DNA from: Harmonia axyridis
Lineage: Eukaryota; Arthropoda; Insecta; Coleoptera; Coccinellidae
DNA: 64,000 nt
Reading direction: 5' to 3'
Assembly: GCF_914767665.1 (NCBI RefSeq)
Contig: NC_059501.1
Location: forward strand, 26,450,501-26,514,500
Shown: positions 13,311 to 23,704 of the stretch, piece after piece
How the letters are laid out: every line of letters starts with the position of its first letter
Numbering within the stretch: position 1 is the stretch's first letter
Position numbers and translations under genes: made by a program
Notes under the pieces: model-generated
The model's input: only the letters and a program-made list of their open reading frames with translations
Told to the model about the DNA's origin: nothing
Databases searched by the model: none

Positions 13311-13690
13311 CTCAAGCAAAGAAATCGAACGATAAAACACCTAGTAATGAAACGAAACCGACACGTCAACCATCAAAGAATGAAGGAAGACTTAATAGCT
13401 GAGTTTATTAGGAGAACCAAAAATAGTTCTCAAACCTCAACTATAAGAACATGACTGGAGCCATCAATACATATGCATGTTCAATCCTTACATACTCTTT
13501 CGGTATAATTCCATGGAGCAAAACAGGTATAGAAAACTTGCAACGCAAAATGAGAACGTTGATGACAAAAGCAAACAAGCCTCATCCACAAAGCAGTGAT
13601 TCACAGATTTGGACTTGATATCTAAGAGAAACTAAATGATAAAGGATGATACTCTGATGTTGTCCACAGAGTTGGCCTCCCCAATAGGAA
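13311..13690 (+). pseudogene. LINE reverse transcriptase fragment fused to U6
   Basis: Starting within a few codons of the U6 end, the translation reads HVNHQRMKEDLIAEFIRRTK. After one frameshift near 13420 it reads NMTGAINTYACSILTYSFGI, then WSKTGIENLQRKMRTLMTKA. This is the post-catalytic thumb region of a non-LTR reverse transcriptase (typical form: AINTYAIPVLTYSFGII-W). It is 5'-truncated exactly at the U6 junction and decays after about 13680. The clade is uncertain. Confidence 0.75.
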
Positions 13691-14820
13691 AATAGTCTCT
13701 ATTACTGTTTTGTGAAACGAATAAGCAAATCAATATTTACAGATTGAAATGTCAATTTGCGAAATGTATCGAAAAATACAACATTCGAAATGTACATCAG
13801 TTTCTGTTTTATTTATTCGATTAATTGGATGTTTTATTGAATTCTATAGTTTTCTATAATTTTGTTTTTATTTTAATCATTATCATTATTATTTTTATTT
13901 TAGACTTAATATTTCATCTATATTTAATTTCCTGTGTAATGATCATTGCTAGCACTTTGTGGGGAAATAACTACATATACAGAAATATGACTTTTCTGTT
14001 ATATACCTCATTAACTATTCTTCCTTTTAGGAAACTCCGACAAATAACAATGAGAAACTATGAATATAAGCTAGACAAATATTTCGCGTTGAGGAGATTC
14101 TAGATTCTACATAAACTGCAAGGGTTGTTCCATAAACTTGAAGTTGGAAATTGCGAAGTCAGATTTAGAGGCTACGAATACGTGGAATAAATTATGAACG
14201 TAATACATGAACAGGAGATGTGCAGAACGTATAATTTTCAGATTGAAGTATGTGGTATATATTGAAGTGAAATGGGAGTTCTAGAAGGCAATGCTATATC
14301 TGAACTGAACCCGATTTTATTCGACGTTGTGCAATAGACTCTACATGAATAACAATACTTCTACAGGGTGGTTCACCAATTTCATTATAGATCTCATTCA
14401 ATATTCGAAAGATAAATCGATTCAAACTTATCAACTGTTGTGATCTATTTTTCTGAGATATTGAAATATTAAGATCCAATAAACTATATGAAATGTAAAA
14501 TGCAAATATTTCATTAGTTATTCCAAGAAAAGATGAAATCATTCTGACATAATATGAAATAATATGTAACAAAATTTTCATATTCATTGGAAACAATGTT
14601 GAGGATATAATGATAAGGTTGGTTGAGCAAAAATTCAGTATCTTTCTTTAATATCGTTGAAAAATTCACATCTCGCTGTTACATATTCATCAGAAAATTT
14701 TCACATTTTTATTGTTTTTTCCTTATGCCGATATATATCGCGTTAAAACAAAAAATAATAAAGGATAGTTCAAAATTTGCAGGGGAACGATCATTTTTCC
14801 GGTGTAGATGAGAATTCCTC
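13691..14820. other. No gene; possible MITE end at 14364
   Basis: Very AT-rich. A CAGGGTG terminus appears at about 14364 (CTACAGGGTGGTTCACC). The hydrophobic frame at 13825-14103 is explained by T-rich low-complexity DNA. Confidence 0.5.
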
Positions 14821-14825
14821 GTGCA

Positions 14826-15470
14826 TCCTTATCTCAAAGGCAGCACCACAGGGTTCGATTCTGGGTCCACAAATGTTTCTTATTCATACTGCTGATTTGT
14901 TTGAGATTGTTGAATTTTGTCGGTTCTAGCTTTTGCTGGCAATGTTCAGATTTTCATTAGTTTCAAACCGGATAAAGGTGGAGCAGCATGTTCTCAGATA
15001 AATGAGGATATGTTCCTTGGCTTTGAAAGTGAAAAATCATAATCTACACTTGAGCCCTCTATTATATCACCAAACTATTTTCTGTCAAGGTTATCAATAA
15101 GGTTTTGAAGCCTTTGAAAACAATTAAATATCTTGGGTTGCATATTGATTCCCAGCTGAAATTCTTCGGTGCTCTCTCGTCGCAGCAACATGTCCATTCA
15201 GAACAAACTTATCTTGTCCAATACCATTGTCCGTTCTACTGTAACTTATGCTTCAACGTGTTGGGCTTTCACACCCTCCGCAACGAACTTCAATAAGTTA
15301 CAAATCATTCAGAATAATTTCTCAGGGTCTCCTTCAACGCGTCCTATATTATGAGGCTAACCTACCACCGTCGAAGAAATGTTTTCATGAAATTGTTCTC
15401 AAAACTCTTGTGAAGCCGATAAACACCCCAACCGATTAGTCAGAGAATCCCTCGACTACGATTAATCTTC
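14826..15470 (+). pseudogene. Jockey-like reverse transcriptase relic
   Basis: The translation shows a degraded AAPQGSILGP box at 14838-14870, then SNMSIQNKLILSNTIVRSTV and TYASTCWAFTPSATNFNKLQ (about 15184-15310), and a C-terminal LVKPINTP region near 15405-15435. The catalytic Asp-Asp box is lost. The relic stops at 15477, where the second copy of the 2.1-kb TIR element begins with CAGGGTG, so that element appears to have landed in or beside this LINE. Confidence 0.7.
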
Positions 15471-15477
15471 CGCTATA

Positions 15478-17225
15478 CAGGGTGAGTCTTTGACTTGTAC
15501 ATATATTCCAACCGAAGATTCCTGAGGTCAAAAGAAACACTTTTTTCCTTTATAGTTTTTTCCGATTCGGCCCGGTTACAAAGATACAGGCTGTTGAAAA
15601 TCGATAAAAAAAAGGGATTTTCAGCTATATCTCGTAAATGGTTCTATTGAAGGAAATGATTTTTGGAATATAGCTTTTCCTTGATGTGATACATCTTCTC
15701 CGAACACAAGATTCCCTACACATCTTTCAGTTTCTTCATTATGAACATTACATCACATAAAAATAGCAGAAATTCGAAGAACCCAACTCTTAAAAGTAAT
15801 TTGAACGTTCATTGAACAATATTTGGTTAATTTGGAAAATAAAAGTATTCTTCATATTTTCTCCTACAAAGCGCCGTTTTCGAGTAACTTGATCTTAAAA
15901 AAAAAATTATCTGTGAAATTCGAAAAATTGGGTACTTTGGCTAAATGCAACTCTGTTCTGTTGTGGAAAAAAAACCACAGAAATGAATATTTACTATGAT
16001 GTCATGTCTCAGATTTTAGAATTGAAGTACTAGCCAACTTAGTTTGAAAATGAAGTTATTTGAATAAGCTCACCTCAACGCATCTATTTGATTACAAATT
16101 ACTGAGCTTTGACACAGCTCTTATAATAAGATACTTCATTAAAATCAACATTCTATTTTGAAAAGTCCAGATTTCCCATAAAGCCCATGTTCAAAAAAGT
16201 TTTCACAAAATAGTCCCATTATAATGACAACAGTCAATATCCCACTAAAGACTGCTGCTATCGAACAATACTGTATTCTTCGAGGGTACCACTAAGTACA
16301 TACTGGACAAATTTTCATGTGATTGAGATTAAATACTTTTATTCTTTTGCTGTTCCATAAATTCATCCTAGAGCATATGATTGACATACTTCCAAGAGTG
16401 CCATAATTGTTTTAATATGAAAACAAATAGGTGAGTTGAAAGAAACAGGATATTCAACTGTGGATATTATTGAATACTTCTCATTTATTTTCAATGGCAA
16501 AATCAAGAAGAATCAAGTAGTAGAGTTGGCTATAATGTAGGTACATATTATAGAACAAATTTGATTACAAGTGGAGTCTAACATTTTCCATTGATTACAG
16601 AGCCATAAAACTTCATTTCCATATTTTCACACTGATGGCTCCAAAAATATTGAAGCAGATCATTATTTTTATGAGATAGTTGGAACAAATCAAATGCTTC
16701 ATTTCATAAAGGAATTACTTTCTATCAGAATGCACACTTATTTATTTTGTATCCACACAATTATTTGGAAATTGTTTTTAAATTTCTCGAAAATATGTAT
16801 GGAACTTCAATATTCTGTTGGGATTCTTCAAATCTTCGATGATTTTCATTTCATGATAGCATATCAAAATCATAATAACAACAACAGTGTAAATGAATAT
16901 TTTAGGTTAGAACATAGATTATTCGAACTGCTGTGTTTAAATTTGCAACACTCGAAATTTGAGGTTTAAACTTAAAACCACAGACTACTAGTCTGTGTTA
17001 GAACTTTTACAGATTTATTTGAGAATGTAAGGTTAAATGTCAATTCTTGTACGATATATTATAAATGCGATATAATAAATGAATGAATGGATATGAATTA
17101 TGAGTATCAGAGCTAAGCTAATATGGGTGGTAGCGAGCTCAATTCGTTATGATTATCGGAAATGAAATAGAAAATCAAGAGAAAAATATTTAATCTTTAT
17201 CGCCAATGAAATTGGGATAACTCAT
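15478..17225. mobile_element. Non-autonomous TIR element, copy 2 (3'-truncated)
   Basis: Closely matches 7811-9628, starting at the same CAGGGTG terminus after TA (15476-15477), with small indels. At about 17225 the match jumps from the 9628 position of copy 1 to its 11271 position, skipping about 1.64 kb that includes the right inverted repeat. Only a dinucleotide (AT) is shared at the junction, which suggests an end-joining deletion. Confidence 0.8.
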
Positions 17226-17408
17226 GTATGAATTATTCAATACCAGCTCTCAGAATACTGCATGTAGATTTTTCCTTATTAATTTTAAGATAATATTATA
17301 ACTAAAGGGTGTTTTTTTTAGAGCTATAGAACTTTAAATTGTAATAAAACAACGATGGATTATTCGATTGACATGAATTTTATTTATCCGCAAGATGATC
17401 TTGTGGCA

Positions 17409-18074
17409 TTACATTTTGAATATGATTTCTGGCATATGACCGCCACGGCTGGCTCGGATGTAGTCCAATCTGGACGCCCAATTTTCGATGACTTTTTCCA
17501 ACATTTGTGGCCGTATATCGGCAATAACACGGCGAATGTTGTCTTCCAAATGGTCAAGGGTTTGTAGCTTTTCCGCATAGACCAATGACTTTACATAGCC
17601 CCACAGAAAGTAGTCTAGCGATGTTAAATCACAAGATCTTGGAGGCCAATTCACAGGTCCAAAACGTGAAATTAGGCGGTCACCAAACGTGGCTTTCAAT
17701 AAATCGATTATGGCACGAGCTGTGTGACATGTTGCGCCGTCTTGTTGGAACCACAGCTCCTGGACATCATGGTTGTTCAATTCAGGAATGAAAAAGTTAG
17801 TAATCATGGCTCTATACCGATCACCATTGACTGTAACGTTCTGGCCAAAATCGTTTTTGAAGAAGTACGGACCAATGATTCCACCAGCCCATAAAGCGCA
17901 CCAAACAGTCAGTTTTTCTGGATGTAACGGTGTTTCGACATACACCTGAGGATTAGCTTCACTCCAAATGCGGCAGTTTTGCTTGTTGACGTAGCCATTC
18001 AACCAGAAGTGCGCTTCATCGCTAAACAAAATAAAATGGACGTAGTGCGCGATACGTATTCCGCACAGAACCAT
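17409..18074 (-). pseudogene. DD41D-type transposase, N-terminally truncated
   Basis: A continuous 221-codon frame encodes the catalytic half of a Tc1/mariner-superfamily transposase, the enzyme that excises and inserts the element. Catalytic carboxylates are Asp19 (LFSDEAHFW), Asp112 (LWFQQDGATCHTA) and Asp154 (TSLDYFLWGY). By count 41 residues separate the last two, the DD41D spacing known for rosa-like elements rather than the DD34D of mariner. The C-terminus (RASRGGHMPEIIF) looks complete. The N-terminal DNA-binding region is missing, so the start codon here is only the first Met of the open frame and the protein is probably non-functional alone. Confidence 0.8.
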
Positions 18075-18134
18075 TATTTTCGAAATAAAATTGCACTATT
18101 GGCAAGCGTGAGTATATTCATGATGAATTGCCAA

Positions 18135-18189
18135 ACCAAACCTCAGTTTGGTGTGTCAAGTGATTTATTCTCAAATAAATCACTTGACA
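18135..18189. repeat. Two adjacent hairpins with identical CTCA loops
   Basis: 18135-18152 is a 7-bp-arm hairpin (ACCAAAC-CTCA-GTTTGGT). After one base, 18154-18189 is a perfect 16-bp-arm hairpin (TGTCAAGTGATTTATT around loop CTCA). They lie just inside the right end of the DD41D element. Confidence 0.85.
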
Positions 18190-18260
18190 GCTGTTAAATT
18201 GGTCGCCATCTCGAACAGTAATGCCAACTTAAAATTATATACCTCGAAAAAAAACACCCT

Positions 18261-20072
18261 ATTCAAGCGTCCAAAGCTTTCGATGACCGTCAGTGAATGG
18301 TGCACTGTGTGACTCAGTCTCCCCCAGAAGACCATTCAGTCCATGAATCCTTCCTAAGAGACTCTAGGAAGTGGAAGGTGACAGTCAATCACAAATCTTG
18401 CCATTTAACTTGTTTCACAAGGAATACAGGAATCTATGACTCGTATATTACAAAAAAGCAGGTTAGGTTTAGTGAGTAAAAGTCTGACACTGTTCGACCT
18501 TTCATAAGGTAGTTCGGCCATGAGGATTTCCCTTGTTTTGACGAAAAAAAAAACAAGAAGAATCACCGTTTATCATGTTACGGAATCCTTCAGCTGAAAC
18601 ATCTCATACCTCCATCAAATACTCTCACAAAGACTAAATGTTCATAGTGTCAGTGTTCGAAGTTCGTCTAGTATCAGTATCCCACGCTACTACATAACAT
18701 CTAAGTTCAAATGTTCCTTCTGCTGTCAGGCCACTTTTATTAACAATTACATCGTTTCTAATATCAAAGCAACATGATTAAATGGTCTTAAATCAAAAAT
18801 TAGAACATCACTTCTATTCAACTTCATAAGTGTCAGCATATTGGTAACTAAAATTTTCTTTTTTCCTTGTTAATCATTATTGTGAAGAGGTGAAAAAGTT
18901 AGAGTACCCATAGCTGAACTTTCACTCAATAAGGACGATTATAATTTTCATATTTGGATATTTGAGTTTGTAATTTTCCTTTTATTATTCTTTTTCTTGT
19001 GATTTAGAAGTCACGAGTTCTTTCAAAGAAACATCGAAATCCACGAGTTCCGATATATATCTTGAAATATTTTCGTTCGACCTGTCAATCGAATATATTT
19101 CGATTGCGAGGTAACCAGCAGGAATTTCCAGCATGCTGCAAATCCTCTTTTCATTAATCAAACCAAGTTTGAAATATCGACTACGACAGACTTCAGTTCC
19201 CTGAATTGGGGAGAGCTATGACGATCTCATCTTGAACAGGAGCGCCACGGAAGATTCAATTTAGACATCTAGAAGTTTTGATTTCATTGCAAATTCATGC
19301 CGCTCCCCAGAAAATTGAATAATCTGTCAGGGCGCAGCTACATCAAGGCCATCGTATTCGACGTAATATGAAAAGAATAGAACGAGGGATTCGAATAAGA
19401 ACCGCAGGAAATGAATCTCCCAAAGTCACTCCTGAGAGAAAAATGAAGGTTGGAAACTGAGGGAACTCACCGATAGCTTTTATTCAATATACGATACTTT
19501 TGTGTCCTCTTGGTTTGAAGTTTCCCTGATGTCTACGCTATTCGAGGCGATAGGTACGTAGCAGGGGGAAAAGTTTACATGAAGTTTTGACGCATGCTAC
19601 TTTCGAATGGTGAAATGACAGAATTTCATTTTAAAATCATAATTTTCACTTCTTTTGAATGATGTACGACTTTTCTGGATCGAAAGGCTAAATGGCAGAA
19701 TTTGAAGATCCTTCTATAATGTAGGAATACCGAAATATGTCTATTTATTCCTAAAAAAAACCTCATTACGGCAAAAAACTCAAATTTCAAGTTTATTTCA
19801 GATAACATGACTGATACTGATATTCCTTACCATTGAATTTCAAGTTTAGTTTATTGCAATTTTTCTGAATGAATCTATTATTTTGTACATTTTGTTGAAG
19901 AAACAATCGACACATTTCTAGTGGTTATATCAACTGATCATCTTCTTCAGTTGACCTACTTTGATTCGAACATAAAAATTAATTTTTGGTGTTGTTGAAG
20001 GCAACGATTACTATGGTCATTAGCCTCTAACCAGTCTAACCTAATCATCACCAGATATATACAAACATCCAT
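18261..20072. other. No gene recognised
   Basis: No supported gene. The stretch at about 19010-19440 is less AT-rich and unique-looking. Reading frames are short and unremarkable. Confidence 0.5.
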
Positions 20073-20150
20073 GACCTATCCAGGATTCGTACCCGGTACC
20101 TTTGGCACCATAGTCGACTCTTCAGTTCATCGTACTACCGAGGCAGTTTC
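20073..20150 (-). repeat. tRNA-like sequence, probable SINE head
   Basis: On the minus strand a T-arm can be drawn (CCGGG-TACGAAT-CCTGG) with a B-box-like GGGTACGAATCC, and upstream an A-box-like GGTAGTACGATGAACTG at the right distance. The acceptor and anticodon stems pair poorly and no CCA or poly-T follows. It is better read as the head of a tRNA-derived SINE than as a tRNA gene. The body could extend towards 19930. Confidence 0.4.
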
Positions 20151-20652
20151 CATGAATTATTTCAAATTCTGAGGGAAAAGCAATCGGTCCATCTTCAGAA
20201 TAAGCACAACTATAACCTGTCAAAGTTTGTCACAGAGCTTGTGGAACACACTGTATAGCTTAGGCAAATTAAAAAAAAAACGAATATGAATGGCTGTAGG
20301 CAAAAGAATTGAAAAAATTTTTTTTTCATTTTCTTCACAACTCCCCAACCTCCCTGTATATCCAAAACAACGGAGCTTTGACTATTATTATGGAGATGAT
20401 ATTGAATCGCCCTGATGTTTTTTATCTGTCAGAGTGCAGTTTAGACTATTCCTCGAGGGACTACCTACTGCATATATCAACCAAGATAAAATCGACCAAA
20501 GCGAAGACCCTTTTTGTTATTTTGCAAGGCGGGTTTTCAATGATTATCGCTGATAAGTTTCCTTAGAGTTTGATCAGTTTTTTAACACCCTATCAGTTTC
20601 TCTCTTTTTTGTTGAGACATCGCTAAAAAGAACAAAAAAAGATGATTGTATA
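20151..20652. other. No gene recognised
   Basis: AT-rich. The open frame at 20309-20566 has no recognisable motif and is not supported as a gene. Confidence 0.45.
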
Positions 20653-20654
20653 TA

Positions 20655-21755
20655 AAGGTTTTCCAATAAGAGGTTTAGGTAATTTTGACTATCACTTGGA
20701 GCTGCCACTTCTGAAGCTATCATATTTTGACAGTTGACAAGGTAAATCTACGCCAACAACTGAGGATATTACTTCTGTTGCCCGTAGTGTTGACGACATT
20801 CCAGGTTTGACAATTCCTCGTCGATCTTGGGAATTAGGCATTCCATAAAGGAAATTGCATCGTTTTTTGATGAAGAATCTTAAGTCTTTTAAGTTCAGTT
20901 AATACAAGAAATTAAGCCTGTCGATCATCAGCAACGTTGAATCTTGGGTGGTTGGATCCTCGAAATTCATCAAAATGAACCGGATTTATATTTAAAAATT
21001 ATCTTCAGTCATGAGGCCCATTTTCATCTCCTTGGCTACGTTGATGAGTAGATTGATCGCATTTGAGCTTCGGAAAAGCATCTCCATCCTCAACGTGTCA
21101 CTGTTGGTGCGGTTTTTGGGCTGGTGGTGGGATTGAACCTTAGATACTTATTCGAAAATGAAGCAGGTGTAAAGGTTACGATGAATAGATTGCGTTACCG
21201 AGCTATGGCCTATGATTGATATATTTTTTTATGACCTGAATAACGTTAATGTGACGACATTTTTAATCAATCAAATGGCGCTAAGTGCCACACAAACAAT
21301 GAAAGAAGAGCAATTTTCCAAGAAGAGTTTCCTATTTGTGTTCTTTCCCGAAGAGGTGATCACAATTGGCCACTGAGATCTTTTGATTCAACACCTTTAG
21401 CCTTTTTATTTGGGTTCACGTGAAAGTCCATAATGATATGAACATCCATTGATTTTTCTAAAATGTACTTGTAAATAATAATACAATGCTGATTTCCACA
21501 AAATTTATTGATGACGACAATTGTTTCGCTACACTGTAGCTTTTTCAAGTCGGGTGCTGAACTCAGTTCAGCACCCGACTTGAAAAAGCTACAGTGTAGC
21601 GAAACAATTGTCGTCATCAATAAATTTTGTGGAAATCAGCATTGTATTATTATTTATTTAAAATGAATTTCCATCAAGTGAAGACCGAATCAATCAAATA
21701 AATGTACTTGTCGTTTATCTGATATCGAAATGAAACATCTTATTGGAAAACCCTT
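20655..21755 (+). mobile_element. Tc1/mariner element with decayed transposase
   Basis: Inverted ends AAGGTTTTCCAATAAGA (20655) and TCTTATTGGAAAACCCTT (ends 21755) are each flanked by TA (20653-20654, 21756-21757). The interior codes, through many frameshifts, for a transposase related to those at 11.4 and 17.4 kb: TIPRRSWELGI near 20810-20840, HPQRVTVGAVFG near 21095-21120, QDGAKCHT-like sequence near 21280 and GDHNWPLRSFDSTPLAF near 21355-21400. The last block corresponds to the PPRSCDLTPLDF region carrying the third catalytic Asp, now lost. Confidence 0.75.
21472..21656. repeat. Perfect 185-bp palindrome
   Basis: Two 92-bp arms are exact reverse complements around a single central C at 21564 (GCTGAACT-C-AGTTCAGC). 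It sits inside the 3' part of the TIR element 20655-21755, after the transposase relic. A spacer-free, mismatch-free palindrome of this length is either very recent or an inverted template-switch product. Confidence 0.9.
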
Positions 21756-21759
21756 TAGT

Positions 21760-22924
21760 ATAGATATGTATTATTCTATAAGATGAAGTGTTACATTTAC
21801 AGTGTTTTTCTATATGACATTTGACAAGGAAGCGTGATCCAACATTTTGTAAAGTACCTTGTATAAGTTGGGCTCACAATAAATAAAGTTAAGAGGACAT
21901 ATATCATATTTCAACATACAAAATAAGACTTTGATCTAGATTTTTCTTTTTTAGTACGCTAGAGGCCTTCGATTTATAAGAGGTTTTCACTTTTATTCAT
22001 TTTAAATAGATCGTCAATGCGAAAGTCCTTATCTATTAATTTACTTGGAATGGGAGAAAAAGAATTAGATGGATTTTTTTATTGTAGAGAAGATATAGAT
22101 ATGTATGTTATTTCAAAAATTCATTTTGAATGAATTCTTAAATGAAAATATTATACAGAAAGTCTTGTCGAAAGCTGAAAAAATCGGTCTTTTAAAATTA
22201 AAATAAAGACGTAAAAACGTATTTTGAATTCTTGTATGTGGTAGAAAAGGACGGCAAATCAGAGCTTGCTTCAACTCATCTTGAAAAGTGGTGAGATCTC
22301 AAAAAAGCTGAGGAGAGAGGAGTACTTAAACTTTGGCAGATCACGAGAATGCCACGTGGTATAAACTCCCCTAACTGAACATTTTGGATGACCTACCATG
22401 GACGTTCCGGATTTTGGGTTGAAACCCACCAAATACGGCCCTGATGAGGCATATCTGCCTACATCTAACTAGGAACAATAGTGCATAACTATGCGGCCGG
22501 CAGATCTATCTGCAGATACCAGGAACATTAATCTTCATGGGCGCTCCGTGACGTCGAAAAAACACCGAGTGTTGCGAGCGCTTGCCATTCTCACGCACTC
22601 CTCAAAAAGAATTAAAATAATTTCCTCGTATGTAACGTGGCTCCATATCTTTTCCTCCTCTTTTTTGTCATACCGGACAAAGACTTCATTCCCAGAGATC
22701 GGATGGTAAAAAAGGGATACTTGGGTTTGCTCCTTCTTGGGAGGCTGGACATCTTGGGGGCATTCCAGGAAATCTCCATCGATTCGAGAGAACCCGGGGG
22801 AAATTTATATAGCGGTCCTAGGGATGGTTCTATACAGGGTGTTACTGAATAAGTGTGAAGCTTTTTAGGCACTTAATCTCTTTCGAAAATAAGAGGGGTC
22901 TTTTCACAAAAATGAGAAAAATAG
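21760..22924. other. No gene; CAGGGTG terminus at 22835
   Basis: No supported gene. The opposing frames at 22612-22872 lack recognisable motifs and overlap the CAGGGTG end at 22835. The part at 22240-22830 is less AT-rich than average. Confidence 0.45.
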
Positions 22925-22927
22925 TAA

Positions 22928-23692
22928 TTTTTCGGCAACCGTCCGGGAAGTGCTCACTTCCCGGACGCTTTTTCTCTGAGAAAGTAGCATTTCCCGGCCT
23001 AGTCCGGAAAGTACGTACTTCCCGGACTAGGCCGGAAAAGAATCATAGAATCCATAGCAACCGAGATAACGGCTGACAGTTCTTATGAAATTAGTTGTCA
23101 AAAATTTGCATGTTTTTTGATCGCAATCGCAATAAAATATGGAAAGCAGCAGCGATAGTGTTATTTTACATGGTTGCCGAAAAAATATTGTACGCAACAC
23201 GCCCGAAAATGGTTTTTTTGGACTCACAGACTTCCAGGACTCGCTTACGCTCGTCCTGGAATTTTGTCTATTCGTCCAAAAAAACCCTATTTTCCGGACT
23301 TGTTACGTAAATTACTATTACGTAACAAGTCCGGAAAATAGGGTTTTTTTGGACGAATAGACAAAATCGCTTACGCTCGTCCTGGAAGTCTGTGAGTCCA
23401 AAAAAACCATTTTCGGGCGTGTTGCGTACAATATTTTTTCGGCAACCATGTAAAATAACACTATCGCTGCTGCTTTCCATATTTTATTGCGATTGCGATA
23501 AAAAAACATGCAAATTTTTGACAACTAATTTCATATGAACTGTCAGCCGTTATCTCGGTTGCTATGGATTCTATGATTCTTTTCCGGCCTAGTCCGGGAA
23601 GTACGTACTTTCCGGACTAGGCCGGGAAATGCTACTTTCTCAGAGAAAAAGCGTCCGGGAAGTGAGCACTTCCCGGACGGTTGCCGAAAAAA
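22928..23692. mobile_element. 765-bp fold-back element with nested palindromes
   Basis: Almost the whole element is one inverted repeat: arms of about 380 bp (22928-23310 and 23318-23692) around a 7-base loop. It is flanked by TAA on both sides (22925-22927, 23693-23695). Each arm contains smaller palindromes near its outer end (GTCCGGGAAGTGCTCACTTC; GGCCTAGTCCGG mirrored around GTACGTAC). Each arm also carries a Met-initiated frame starting MESSSDSVILHGCRKN, plus strand from 23139 and minus strand from 23480, reading towards the centre. Near the centre a short GCTTACGCTC-containing segment is inverted in one arm relative to the other. TAA target duplications fit PIF/Harbinger-type insertion but the family is not established. 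Confidence 0.85.
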
Positions 23693-23704
23693 TAATTTTC
23701 TTTC

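Larger units (their letters stand above)
17306..18260 (-). mobile_element. DD41D-type Tc1/mariner element, copy 2
   Basis: Short inverted ends (AGGGTGTTTTTTTTAGAGC at 17306; AAAAAAAACACCCT ending at 18260) enclose one long minus-strand transposase frame. The target duplication is not clear. At 955 bp, with only about 185 bp before the first recognisable catalytic segment, the element lacks the N-terminal helix-turn-helix coding region expected of an autonomous member. Confidence 0.75.

Noticed and set aside
13016..13454. Overlapping plus-strand open frames of 86 and 98 codons
   Set aside because: They run through the U6-derived segment and part of a LINE in mixed frames. The nucleotide match to U6 explains the sequence better than a protein.
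13825..14103. Hydrophobic 92-codon frame resembling a membrane protein
   Set aside because: It is produced by a T-rich tract (runs of ATT codons for Ile) and has no family features.
20073..20150. Functional tRNA gene
   Set aside because: The T-arm is good but the acceptor and anticodon stems do not pair and no Pol III terminator follows at the right place; kept only as a SINE-like repeat.
22612..22872. Opposing frames near 22.7 kb
   Set aside because: They overlap a CAGGGTG element end and contain no recognisable motif.
23139..23480. The mirrored MESSSDSVILHGCRKN frames as two genes
   Set aside because: They are the same sequence in the two arms of one palindrome and end at the hairpin centre, so at most they are one captured fragment.
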